Positions 17,634 to 26,734 of a stretch of 64,000 nt of DNA are shown one piece after another. The position numbers and the translations under genes are program-made. This DNA is from Dyadobacter bucti (GTDB lineage Bacteria > Bacteroidota > Bacteroidia > Cytophagales > Spirosomataceae): assembly GCF_005869225.1 (NCBI RefSeq), contig NZ_SWFP01000002.1, forward strand, positions 682,001 through 746,000. Reading direction: 5' to 3'. Numbering within the stretch: position 1 is the first letter of the stretch; each line of letters opens with the position of its first letter. The notes under the pieces were generated by a model. It saw nothing but the letters and a program-made list of their open reading frames with translations. It did no database searches and was not told the DNA's origin.

Positions 17634-19262
17634 TTAACAAAAGTTTGTTTTGGCCATCTGCCAGCAATGCAGGCCCGATACTTTCACGCTTCCGCCTCCT
17701 TCGCTGAAAACCTTGATAGCGGTACTGTCCGGTGTCGGGTACACACGCTGGGTGACGCAGATACGACTGTTTACGAAAACTTCAACGATCGATTTATCTA
17801 TAAAAACTTCCAGGGTCAGATCTTCACCAGGATTCAATGCAAAAGGTGCACGCTGCTCAGAAACGAATTCGGGCACCGATTTGTCGAGATAACCCATCAT
17901 GCAATAGGAAGGGAACTTCACATTGCCGGGCCTGGCAGAATTGACGTAATCGATCACAATTTCCTTTTTGACAGGATCATATTTGATAATCGTCTCTTCC
18001 TTTCCATCCTCCGAACACAGTACTTTCAAGCCGAATGCCTCATTTTGCCTGGCAGAGAATTTCGCATGCAATTCCACCGCATTCCCGGAAAAACCTGCTA
18101 CTTTTTTCTCTCCCTTCCCATTGATTGTGAGCACATTAATTACCTTTTCGTTAAACCTCAGCAATTTCACTTCATCCGGCGGGGCAATGATCAAATCCCC
18201 TTTTTCTGACAACGACAATACCCTCGGCAGGCTCATTGTCCCCGACCAGCCGTGCTCGTCTTTATAATCCCTTCTTTCCAGCACCCAGCCCCAGAGTATC
18301 CGGCGGCCTTTGTTGTCGACAAGTGTTTCGGGAGCAAAAAAAGTACCGCCGTACCAGTTCATTCGCGCATGTTTTTCCGGCACGAACTGTTCGTTCACAA
18401 AATCACCGATGTAATACTGGGTACCCAGATTGTGACTGATCGCGACGGCCACATATTTTTTGCCCAATTTGAAAAAATCCGGGCAAGACCAGTCTTCGGA
18501 ATCGTTCCGCATCCGTTTGGTCTCATCCATAAAAGTACCGACGTACTTCCAGCCCACCAGGTCCTGGGACTTGAACAGCGCAGCCGGGTTCCCGCCCGAA
18601 ATCTGGTAATAATTATCGCCTTCCAGCCAGATATGCGGGTCCCAGGCGTTCTGACTGTTGTCATCTTTGCGCTCGGTCAGCTCGCCTTTTTTCCGGATCG
18701 GCAGTACCGGATTTTGCTTGAATTTCTCCCATTGATTCAGCTCATCGTCGGCCGCTTTGGCAATACAGTTCCCCGATTCGGTACCGTGATACACAAGATG
18801 CGGAACCCCTTCCTTCGACAAAAATGCGCCTCCGCTGAAAATCCCGGTTTCCGGATCGCCCTGCCCGACGGTCAGCATAGGCGGAAGTGCTGTCCAATGA
18901 AAAAGATCGTGGCTCACCACATGTCCCCACCAGTGTATCCGGTTTCCTTTTTCATCATTATGCTGATAAATATAGCCCAGATGGTACTTTCCTTTCCAGA
19001 AGATCGCACCGTTCGGATCGAAAGGATACGCATTTCCTTCGGGTGAAACAAAATGATAAGTCGGACGCAGCGGATCGTTGAGGAGCTTGGCTCTTAGCAG
19101 TCTGGTGCCATTTTCAAGGTCTTTTTGCTCAGTACCTGCCTTCGCAGCAGGCTGTTGTTTCTTTTTTATCCCGTCATTTTCCTGATCCAGAATGTTCTTT
19201 ACGGAAAAAGGAGCGAGTACCGATGTTACGGTTATATCCTGCAAAAACTTTCGTCTGCTCAT
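17634..19262 (-). CDS. GH32 family fructan hydrolase, Tat-exported, atypical active site
   Basis: 542 residues. The N-terminus 'MSRRKFLQDITVTSVLAPFS' is a twin-arginine signal, so the protein is exported folded. GH32 signs: 'YPFDPNGAIFWKGKYHLGYI' with nucleophile Asp82, and 'FIDKSIVEVFVN' in the C-terminal sandwich. RDP is replaced by WDP (207-209). The acid/base position before Cys260 is Ser259 ('SEDWSCPDFF') and Glu256 is four residues before the Cys. The same pattern occurs in the operon's other GH32. It is second after SusD, which suggests work on fructan oligomers in the periplasm or at the cell surface. A hairpin at 19284 separates it from susD. Confidence 0.85.
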   Translation of the reverse strand: MSRRKFLQDITVTSVLAPFSVKNILDQENDGIKKKQQPAAKAGTEQKDLENGTRLLRAKLLNDPLRPTYHFVSPEGNAYPFDPNGAIFWKGKYHLGYIYQHNDEKGNRIHWWGHVVSHDLFHWTALPPMLTVGQGDPETGIFSGGAFLSKEGVPHLVYHGTESGNCIAKAADDELNQWEKFKQNPVLPIRKKGELTERKDDNSQNAWDPHIWLEGDNYYQISGGNPAALFKSQDLVGWKYVGTFMDETKRMRNDSEDWSCPDFFKLGKKYVAVAISHNLGTQYYIGDFVNEQFVPEKHARMNWYGGTFFAPETLVDNKGRRILWGWVLERRDYKDEHGWSGTMSLPRVLSLSEKGDLIIAPPDEVKLLRFNEKVINVLTINGKGEKKVAGFSGNAVELHAKFSARQNEAFGLKVLCSEDGKEETIIKYDPVKKEIVIDYVNSARPGNVKFPSYCMMGYLDKSVPEFVSEQRAPFALNPGEDLTLEVFIDKSIVEVFVNSRICVTQRVYPTPDSTAIKVFSEGGGSVKVSGLHCWQMAKTNFC

Positions 19263-19283
19263 TTGCGATATGAATTTAATGTT

Positions 19284-19310
19284 TCCGGGAAAAGACAGTC
19301 TTCTCCCGGA
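19284..19310 (-). terminator. Intercistronic hairpin between susD and GH32
   Basis: TCCGGGA (19284-19290) pairs with TCCCGGA (19304-19310), extended inside by AAGAC/CTT. No T-run follows on the minus strand, so it may be a partial terminator or an mRNA-stability element that keeps susCD transcript levels above the enzymes. Confidence 0.5.
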
Positions 19311-19334
19311 TATAACTTTTTGTTTGTGAATGGA

Positions 19335-21074
19335 TTAGTAGCCCGTATTCTGCTTGTACAATCCTTTGCTCAAATCGATCTGTTTTTTGGGAATAGGTAA
19401 AAATTCGTCCCGGCCTTTCGTAAATGAGGCAGATGCCAGATGCGGCCGACGGGTCTTTTCTACCTGAAAATACTGGTTTATGGTTTCGGCCATAATCCCC
19501 CAGCGCATCAGGTCGTAGGCCCGGAAACCTTCACAGGCAAATTCAAGCCTTCTTTCCCATTGTAAAGCCTTGAAAGCGGTGGCTTTGGACCAGTCTATAT
19601 TCTTCCCAGCCCCGGTAGCGATGTACGGTTTGATATCGAAATTGCCCGTCGGCATCCCTTTCACATCCACCAGCTTGCCGGTACTTTTCGCAGCCCGCTC
19701 CCGGATCTGGTTGATGAGCGGCAACGCTTCGTTGGGCCTGTCGAGTTGGATCAGTGCTTCGGCCAGCCACAGGATCACATCGTCCATACGGAGCACATCC
19801 CGGTTTTTGGAACTGTCTTTCCACGGGTTAACCGGCTGGTAACAAGGCGAATCGTAGATCACCGTTTCTTTCATCGACATAAACCCGCCATAGGTTTCAT
19901 ATTGCCTTGTCCAGGTTTTTTCATTGAAAATAAAATCGGCTTTGTACTTATAAGGTACCCCGTCCATCGCAACGGTATGTAGTAAACGCGGATCGACCGG
20001 ATTAGCTTTCACACCCTGCGCTCCATTGATGTTCACTGTATTGTAGTTGTCAAAATCCGGCAGGCCGTTTTTGGTACGAAAAACATTGACAAGATTTTGG
20101 GAAGGAGAATGATAACCGCAGCAGCCATATTCAGCCACCATCGGATAGCTCACCATAGTAGTACCGTTGATGTTCCCGCGCGGGGTACCGTCATCGTGTG
20201 AAAACTGTATCGCCCAGAGCGACTCGATCCCGTTTTGGGTTTCACATCCGAAATTATCCCCGAAATCGTTGAACAACGCTTTGCCCGACGAACTCACAAC
20301 ATCCTGACATAAAGCCACGACCTCAGTCAGTTTTTCTTTGTTGATATGGATCACTTCGTGAGTCGCATTCTGCTCGTAAGCCGCAAACAGCAGTACTTTC
20401 GCCAGATATGCCTTCGCGGCGTATTTGGTTGGCCTGCCCACCGCACCGTCGGCGTGGGTAGCGGGCAGGTTTTCCGCTGCAAAGCGCAGGTCGTCAATGA
20501 TCTTGTTCCACAATTCCTGATCGCCCAGATCGTTTCCGACCGTATTATATTGATCCACTGGTACGGTTTCGTCTATAAACGGAACATGCTTGAAATTCAC
20601 TTTCAGCCAGAAATAGTTATTGGAGCGCAAAAAACGCATTTCTGCGATCCGCATGGTTTTATTGGGCATCTGATCGTCGGTCATTTTATTGAGAATGCCC
20701 AGCGCAAGGTTGGTCCGGGAAATAGTATTGTATTCCACATTCCATTTTCCCTGCACGCCCGCTTCGTCTGTAGTCATATTGGAAAAAGTTTCGGCTATAT
20801 TCCATTCCGGCAAATCCCCTACCCCGGCCCCGCCTTTGTAAGCATCGCCTCCACGCAGGTCCCCGTAAGGCCAGGGCGTGAGCGGGTGCAGGTAGTATTT
20901 CTCTTTGCCCTGGGCAGAATAAGCAGCGATCACCATTTTTTCTGCATTTTCGGGTGTTGAGAGCTGTTCTTCCGATAAAATTCCCTTGGGCGTTCTTTCC
21001 AGGAACGATTCACTGCATGCCGTAGCAAGCAACAGCAGGATGCAAGTTGTAATACTATTGATAATGAGTTTCAT
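19335..21074 (-). CDS. SusD/RagB family glycan-binding lipoprotein (fructan locus)
   Basis: 579 residues with lipobox 'LLLATAC' (Cys20). TPR-like helices follow ('RIAEMRFLRSNNYFWLKVNF') and the SusD C-terminal pattern is present ('WERRLEFACEGFRAYDLMRW', 'FLPIPKKQIDLSKGLYKQNTGY'). It caps the SusC channel at the cell surface and binds oligosaccharide. It is encoded 11 bp after the SusC gene and co-transcribed. Fructan specificity is inferred only from the GH32 neighbours. Confidence 0.93.
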   Translation of the reverse strand: MKLIINSITTCILLLLATACSESFLERTPKGILSEEQLSTPENAEKMVIAAYSAQGKEKYYLHPLTPWPYGDLRGGDAYKGGAGVGDLPEWNIAETFSNMTTDEAGVQGKWNVEYNTISRTNLALGILNKMTDDQMPNKTMRIAEMRFLRSNNYFWLKVNFKHVPFIDETVPVDQYNTVGNDLGDQELWNKIIDDLRFAAENLPATHADGAVGRPTKYAAKAYLAKVLLFAAYEQNATHEVIHINKEKLTEVVALCQDVVSSSGKALFNDFGDNFGCETQNGIESLWAIQFSHDDGTPRGNINGTTMVSYPMVAEYGCCGYHSPSQNLVNVFRTKNGLPDFDNYNTVNINGAQGVKANPVDPRLLHTVAMDGVPYKYKADFIFNEKTWTRQYETYGGFMSMKETVIYDSPCYQPVNPWKDSSKNRDVLRMDDVILWLAEALIQLDRPNEALPLINQIRERAAKSTGKLVDVKGMPTGNFDIKPYIATGAGKNIDWSKATAFKALQWERRLEFACEGFRAYDLMRWGIMAETINQYFQVEKTRRPHLASASFTKGRDEFLPIPKKQIDLSKGLYKQNTGY

Positions 21075-21085
21075 AAGTTCACAGA

Positions 21086-24000
21086 TTAAAATGTGAGGTT
21101 AAAGCCGAATGTCAGCGCGGTCGGGATAGGGAAGTTTTCATTAGGCGACTGCGGATCAAAGCCGCTGAAAGGATTTTTACCAAAACCCTTGATCGTCCAT
21201 AAATTCTGCCCCTGGACATAAATTCTTCCGCCCGAGATCAGCGAGTTTTTCACCAGCGACTGTGGCAGCGAATAACCGAGCTCCATGGAACCGAGCTTGA
21301 TATACGAAGCATTTTCGACGAAATAGGAAGAAAAACGTTGCTCGTTGTTCTGGTCGGAGGCTGATATGGCCGGAATGGTGGAAGTGGTGTTGGTCGGCGA
21401 CCATGAGTCAAGCACCGCAGTTCCGTAGTTCTGCCCCCCGAAAAAACCGAAGAAATGAGTATAGGATTTGATCCCGATGTTGTTCACCATCCTGCCGATC
21501 TCCGTTCTCCATAACATACTGAAATCAAAGCTTTTCCAGTTGAGCCGCACATTGATCCCGCCATACACTTTGGGTTCGTTCACACCGATCCAGGTACGGT
21601 CATCGGCGTCGATCTTGTTGTCCTGGTTCACATCCCTGAACTTCATCCGCCCTACACCCTTTCCGGGCTGCACCGGGGCGGCATCCACTTCCGCCTGATT
21701 CTGGAAAATACCGTCACTGACCCAGCCGTAGAATGAGTTATAAGGCCGGCCAAGAATGACCTGATCGTTCCCGTTGCCCGGATATCCGCCTACGGCCGCT
21801 TCGGGCAGGGAAGTGATTCTGTTTTTATTATGGGTTGCATTGGCAGAAATGGTGTAGCCGACCTCGCCCACATTGTTGGTATAGGAAGCCATGAACTCAA
21901 AGCCCCAGTTTTTCATCGTCGCCCCGTTGACCCACTGGCCGCCGCCGGGCCCGATGGTGGAGAGGTAAGGCGGATAGACGAGGATATCAGAGGTGTTTTT
22001 GTAGTAGTAGTCGAACGTTGCGTTGAATTTGGAGTTGAAGAGCGAGATATCGACACCGAAGTTATTCTGAGTGGTGGTTTCCCATTTCAGATTCGAATTG
22101 CCAAGACTGAGCCGCCGGTAACCCGATGGAAGCGGGCCGGTGTCATTTCCGTAAATGTCATAGGCAGTACCATTGTTCAAAGGCCAGTCGTCATCCCCGT
22201 AATGTGCCTGGTACTGTCCCCAGGAAGCATAATTATCGATCGCCTGGTTACCGGTTTTCCCCCAGCCATAACGTACTTTCAGATAGGAAATCAAGGGTAT
22301 GCTTTTGATAAATTGCTCCTCGCTCAAAACCCAGCCTCCTGACAAAGACGGAAAAGTGGAGTATCTGTTATTCTTGCCAAAACGGGAAGAACCGTCCAAA
22401 CGCACGATGGCTGTGACCAGAAACCGATCACTGAAATTATAAGTGCCTTTTCCAAAGTAGGAGTTCAGGGAATTATCGTAAGCCCCGCCCCCGTTACGGA
22501 CATTGGTTTCGCCCACATTGAGGTACATATAATCCGGGTCCTCGATCGCAAATCCGTCGCGCGCTCCATACATATCCGCACCGCTTTCGTACACAGCTTC
22601 CTGCCCTGCCATCACTGTAAAAGCATTTTTCCCTTTACTGAAATCATAAGTCAATACATTGTTCCAGGTCCAGCTGCCGCCAAAGCTCGACCATTGTTCC
22701 ATTTTCGTAACATCTTCAGACATAAACCCGGCTGTGTACTTGGTATACATATTCCGCTGCCAATGACCTATTTTGTCAATTCCGAATGCGCTTTTGAAAT
22801 GCAGGTTTTTGATGATTTGCAGATCTGCAAAAATGGAACCGAAAATCCGCACGTCGTCCGAGCGGTTCTGTTTGTTCCGCATGATGGAAAGCAGCGGATT
22901 GAGCCTGTCGCTCATACCCATGACCGGACCACCCCAGCCCACGCCATCGATTGTATGAACCGGCACGATGGACTGCAGGTTGCGGGTTTCGGTCAAGTGG
23001 TTTCCCCCGGTCGAATACATTTTAATGATACTGATATCCTCCCCTACTTTCAGGCGGTTGCCCAGTGTCAGATAGTCAGAGTTCAGCCGTACCGAAATCC
23101 TGTTCCATTTATTTTCCTTCGTAGTACCCTGGTTATCAAAATAATCCAGCGCCAGCAACGCACGCCCTTTTTCCGTACCGCTGGAAAACGATGCATTGTA
23201 GTTCTGGGAAATACCCGTCCGGCTTATCTCTTTCTGCCAGTCGGTGTTGCCGGGTCTCATGGTTTTGATATCATCCAGATATTCCGGAAGAATGATCCTG
23301 TCCAGCGCCCAGGCCCCACTGGCATCCCGATGGTCCTCGAACCTGTACACGCCATAGTTCGGGTCTACGCCGTCGTTTCTGGCTGCCATCCACTGCGCAC
23401 GTCCGTACTGGTCTGTGTTGAGCAAAGGCAGCGGGTTTTTAGGCAAAAAATTCGCGGTAGTCGAGGACGAAAACTGTAACCGGCTCCCCTGTTTGGCCTT
23501 TTTGGTCGTGATGATAAAAACACCATTTGCAGCTCGGGAACCGTAGATCGTAGCCGCGGATGCATCTTTCAGTACCTGAATCGACTCGATGTCGTTGGCT
23601 GCGATCTCGTTCAGGCCGCGGGTCGTCGGGATACCGTCGATCACATACAATGGGCTCGTGTTGTTCAGTGTGCCCATGCCGCGGATCAGCACTCCGGCGG
23701 CGGCATTGGGATTACCAGAGTAGGAAACCTGCGTACCGGCCAGATGCCCGTCGAGTCCTTTCATGACGTTACCTGTGCTTGCGCTGGCACCTCTTATATC
23801 ATTCATTTTCACCACAGTGACCGCCCCCGTCAGGTCTGCTTTCCGTTGCGTTCCGTAACCCACGACCACCACTTCGTCCAACGCTTTCTGGTCTGCTGCC
23901 ATCGTGACGTCCATGTCTGTTTTGGTACCAACAATGATTTCCTGACTCACATAACCGACAAAAGAAAATATCAGTACCGTGTTTTCATCCGGCACTTCCA

Positions 24001-24532
24001 CCGAAAAAGCACCCTGCGAATCGGAGGTAGTGCCGGACTGCGTCCCTTTCAGCAGGATGTTCACGCCCGGCAGGCCCTCGCCTTTTTCATCTGTGATCCT
24101 GCCTTTTACAGTTTGTTCCAAAACCGGCGCCTGCGTTTCGGGAATGACGGATTCTTCTTTCCGTACAGCCTCTTTCTTAATAACAATATTCTTCTTAAAA
24201 ATTTTGTAGGACAAAGGCAGGTCCTGAAACAGCCTGTTAAGGGTCTGTTCGATCGTCGCATTCCGGACCTGAACCGACACTTTTTTCGCCGCCGGCAGGT
24301 CAAGCTTGTCGTAGAGGAACAGGTAATCCGTTTGTTTTTCAATGGCCTTCAAAGCAGTTTCAATCGAAACATTCTTCTGGTCCAGTGATATTTTCTGACT
24401 GTACCCGGTGGCGGCTACCTGCGATAGCGTGGCCACAAGCAGAAACGTGATCAGTTGCATGGTCAATATGAGTTTAGGAGGTATGGATGCCTTATAGTAT
24501 CTCCAATGCCGGATTAAAAGGTTTATTTTCAT
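21086..24532 (-). CDS. SusC/RagA TonB-linked outer membrane protein with STN domain
   Basis: 1148 residues. The order is: N-terminal extension and signal segment (about 20-45), STN (secretin/TonB short) domain (about 48-120, 'QKNVSIETALKAIEKQTDYL'), carboxypeptidase-regulatory-like domain (about 142-225), the SusC box 'VVVVGYGTQRKADLTGAV', plug ('VLIRGMGTLNNTSPLYVIDG') and barrel ending FNLTF. The STN domain touches the periplasmic part of FecR, so substrate uptake can release the ECF sigma factor encoded upstream. The FecR and sigma genes directly precede it on the same strand. 224 bp with no recognised gene separate it from fecR. Confidence 0.95.
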   Translation of the reverse strand: MKINLLIRHWRYYKASIPPKLILTMQLITFLLVATLSQVAATGYSQKISLDQKNVSIETALKAIEKQTDYLFLYDKLDLPAAKKVSVQVRNATIEQTLNRLFQDLPLSYKIFKKNIVIKKEAVRKEESVIPETQAPVLEQTVKGRITDEKGEGLPGVNILLKGTQSGTTSDSQGAFSVEVPDENTVLIFSFVGYVSQEIIVGTKTDMDVTMAADQKALDEVVVVGYGTQRKADLTGAVTVVKMNDIRGASASTGNVMKGLDGHLAGTQVSYSGNPNAAAGVLIRGMGTLNNTSPLYVIDGIPTTRGLNEIAANDIESIQVLKDASAATIYGSRAANGVFIITTKKAKQGSRLQFSSSTTANFLPKNPLPLLNTDQYGRAQWMAARNDGVDPNYGVYRFEDHRDASGAWALDRIILPEYLDDIKTMRPGNTDWQKEISRTGISQNYNASFSSGTEKGRALLALDYFDNQGTTKENKWNRISVRLNSDYLTLGNRLKVGEDISIIKMYSTGGNHLTETRNLQSIVPVHTIDGVGWGGPVMGMSDRLNPLLSIMRNKQNRSDDVRIFGSIFADLQIIKNLHFKSAFGIDKIGHWQRNMYTKYTAGFMSEDVTKMEQWSSFGGSWTWNNVLTYDFSKGKNAFTVMAGQEAVYESGADMYGARDGFAIEDPDYMYLNVGETNVRNGGGAYDNSLNSYFGKGTYNFSDRFLVTAIVRLDGSSRFGKNNRYSTFPSLSGGWVLSEEQFIKSIPLISYLKVRYGWGKTGNQAIDNYASWGQYQAHYGDDDWPLNNGTAYDIYGNDTGPLPSGYRRLSLGNSNLKWETTTQNNFGVDISLFNSKFNATFDYYYKNTSDILVYPPYLSTIGPGGGQWVNGATMKNWGFEFMASYTNNVGEVGYTISANATHNKNRITSLPEAAVGGYPGNGNDQVILGRPYNSFYGWVSDGIFQNQAEVDAAPVQPGKGVGRMKFRDVNQDNKIDADDRTWIGVNEPKVYGGINVRLNWKSFDFSMLWRTEIGRMVNNIGIKSYTHFFGFFGGQNYGTAVLDSWSPTNTTSTIPAISASDQNNEQRFSSYFVENASYIKLGSMELGYSLPQSLVKNSLISGGRIYVQGQNLWTIKGFGKNPFSGFDPQSPNENFPIPTALTFGFNLTF

Positions 24533-24756
24533 ACATTTGTAAGGTTTGGGTAAAACAAGAATGCTTTCTCAACAGAAGTCTGATTGTACGGGCCTGAATA
24601 TCCGCAGGGGAAATGTTCGCAGCATTTTCCCTGTTTTTATGTCCGGCACCACTGAAATTTTTACGGCGGTGGTTTTTCGGGCGGTTTCATGGGTTAAAGA
24701 TTTGGGTTTGATTTTTGATCTTCACAAAAACGGTAATAGTTATACGCAACCAGTAC

Positions 24757-25953
24757 TCAGAAAGAAATGATCACCTTTTTATCTTCGATCCTGCAATTGA
24801 CACCGGCGTAACGCAGCATGTTGAGCAGTTCGGATATATTTACATTTCTTGATACTTTCCCGGTAAACTGCCGCACCGGGATTTTACCCTCATAGCCCGC
24901 CTCGATGTCATACCACCTCGAAATCTGGCGCATCACCTCTTCCACGCTCGCATCCCGGAAATAGAAGAATCCTTTTTTCCAGGCCGTGGCTTCATCCACA
25001 TCTACAACAGATGTCGCAATGGATCCATTAGCAGCGATTGCACCTTGCTCGCCGGGTCTGAGGCGTTTTTGCTGTCCCTTATTTTTCAATGCGACCGAAC
25101 CTTCCACCAGCGTTGTTTCTGTTGCCGATTCGTCATCGTAGGCCATGACATTAAAGCTCGTACCCAGTACCTCAACCTCCGAACCGCCGAAGAAAACTCG
25201 GAACGGCTTTGTTTTATCTTTGGCAACCTCAAAATATGCCTCACCGGTAATTTCGACCCTCCGCTCAGCGGAAGTAAACGAAGTGGGATACTTGATGGAA
25301 GAAGATGCATTCAGCCATACTTTGCTGCCGTCAGATAAAACCACCTGATACTGACCGCCTTTGGGTGTAGAAAGTGTGTTTGTCTGAAGGAATTTTGCCG
25401 GTTCGCCCGTTTTTTTTGTAAGGTAAACCAGCTGCCCGCTGTCTTTTTTGCTTACCGCGGTAGCACCCTGCCACGTCAGCAGGCCGTTTTTGGCACTGTC
25501 CAGCACAATCACCGAACCGTCCGTCAGGGTAAGCAGTGCACGGTTGCCGCCAGGCGCAACGTCTGTCGCTTTGGGCTTAACCGCGGCAGTTTGCACTACC
25601 GCCGGACTATACCGGAACTTCCAGAAAAAAATAAGTCCCGCCAGAACAGCAGCCGCAGCCACATATCTGAGCCATGGTAAACTCCTCACATTTTCAGCCT
25701 CATATTCGGGTTCATATATTTCATTTTCAACAGGTTGAACAATAGCACCAAAAATCCGGTCGCTGACCGCTGCCGGGAACTCCTGCCCGCCGAAGTCCGA
25801 ATTCTCCCAGGCATGTCTGAGCAAAGCAGCGAGTTCGACATCATTTTCAGATTGTCTGATCAAAGCAAAAAGTTCGTCCGTTTCCGCTGCCGTCGCGGTA
25901 GCGGTATAGTAGCGGTTGAATAATTCGGCCAGCTTCCCGGGAGATGCACCCAT
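24757..25953 (-). CDS. FecR-family anti-sigma factor
   Basis: 398 residues from the ATG at 25953; GTG two codons upstream is an alternative. A cytoplasmic N-terminal region (about 1-90), one membrane helix ('YVAAAAVLAGLIFFW', about 97-112), a periplasmic FecR domain ('ALLTLTDGSVIVLDS', 'TPKGGQYQVVLSDGSKVWLN', 'AYFEVAKDKTKPFRV') and a C-terminal DUF4974 domain that resembles STN ('EVMRQISRWYDIEAGYEGKI'). It should hold the ECF sigma factor inactive until the STN-bearing SusC signals. It sits 96 bp after the sigma gene. Confidence 0.93.
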   Translation of the reverse strand: MGASPGKLAELFNRYYTATATAAETDELFALIRQSENDVELAALLRHAWENSDFGGQEFPAAVSDRIFGAIVQPVENEIYEPEYEAENVRSLPWLRYVAAAAVLAGLIFFWKFRYSPAVVQTAAVKPKATDVAPGGNRALLTLTDGSVIVLDSAKNGLLTWQGATAVSKKDSGQLVYLTKKTGEPAKFLQTNTLSTPKGGQYQVVLSDGSKVWLNASSSIKYPTSFTSAERRVEITGEAYFEVAKDKTKPFRVFFGGSEVEVLGTSFNVMAYDDESATETTLVEGSVALKNKGQQKRLRPGEQGAIAANGSIATSVVDVDEATAWKKGFFYFRDASVEEVMRQISRWYDIEAGYEGKIPVRQFTGKVSRNVNISELLNMLRYAGVNCRIEDKKVIISF

Positions 25954-26048
25954 GCTCACAAATAGTTATGAATGAAAGAATTGAGATTTCGTCTCTGCAG
26001 GTAAGACAGAATGGGGGAACAAAAGGGGGTATTCTAATGTAAATATTT

Positions 26049-26636
26049 TTAAATAAAATATAACAAAATAACCAATACCCTGATAACCAATTTTTTACGA
26101 ATGTAGGAAGCAATAGAATCCGAAGCGATCCGAAGGTATTTTTTAACCGTTTCCCGGGATATGTTCATCCGGTCGGCGATCTCGGTGTATTGCAGCCGCT
26201 CGTGCCTGCTCAACAGGTAAACCTGCCGCTGCTGGGGAGGTAAATGGTCAATAGCCTCGTCCATAAGTGCATATTGAAGATTTTCTTCATGCGTTTCATC
26301 CGGTTGGGCTTCAGGGACAACGCATTCCAGGTCGGTAGTGACACTTCTTTCCATCGCCACTTTTTTGAGGCAGTTGAGCGCGTGGTTTTTGGAAGCTACG
26401 TACAGATAAGCCTGAAATTCCTGTACGCCGGCCAGCTTTTCCCGACCGAGCCATATTTTCAGAAAAACATCCTGTACCACCTCTTCTGCCATTTCCTGGG
26501 ATCTGGTCAGCCGGAAAACGTGGGCCCCAAGCCGGTGGTGGTACCGGTCGAACAGCGCGCGGAAAGCTTTCTCGTCTCCCTGGGAAACAAGCGCAATCAC
26601 CTCGCGTTCTTCGTATGTGGCCGCCGGATAAGACAT
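26049..26636 (-). CDS. ECF-type RNA polymerase sigma-70 factor
   Basis: 195 residues with region 2 ('ALFDRYHHRLGAHVFRLTRS', 'EEVVQDVFLKIW') and region 4 ('IDHLPPQQRQVYLLSRHERL', 'YTEIADRMNISRETVKKYLR'). It belongs to the Bacteroidota expansion of FecI-like factors that pair with FecR and STN-SusC. It opens the fructan locus and should activate susC and the genes after it. The last 20 residues (LVIRVLVILLYFI) are oddly hydrophobic for a cytosolic factor and might contact the membrane or simply be a read-out of the AT-rich end. Confidence 0.92.
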   Translation of the reverse strand: MSYPAATYEEREVIALVSQGDEKAFRALFDRYHHRLGAHVFRLTRSQEMAEEVVQDVFLKIWLGREKLAGVQEFQAYLYVASKNHALNCLKKVAMERSVTTDLECVVPEAQPDETHEENLQYALMDEAIDHLPPQQRQVYLLSRHERLQYTEIADRMNISRETVKKYLRIASDSIASYIRKKLVIRVLVILLYFI

Positions 26637-26659
26637 TTTCAGGAAAGATTCACCTGCGG

Positions 26660-26667
26660 CAAATGTA
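26660..26667 (-). promoter_or_regulatory. Candidate Bacteroidota -7 box for the sigma gene
   Basis: CAAATGTA on the plus strand reads TACATTTG on the minus strand, an exact TAnnTTTG box 24 bases upstream of the sigma factor ATG. No convincing TTG -33 box is found at the usual 17-23 bp spacing, so the call is weak. Confidence 0.3.
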
Positions 26668-26734
26668 TTACAAATTACATTTAATAAAGAATAAAAATAA
26701 ATATTTTGCCACCTTAGCCCCTCCTGACATATTC

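Noticed and set aside
24533-24756. Possible small gene between susC and fecR (24546-24770 plus)
   Set aside because: It runs into the 3' end of fecR, is antisense to the operon and has no recognisable feature.
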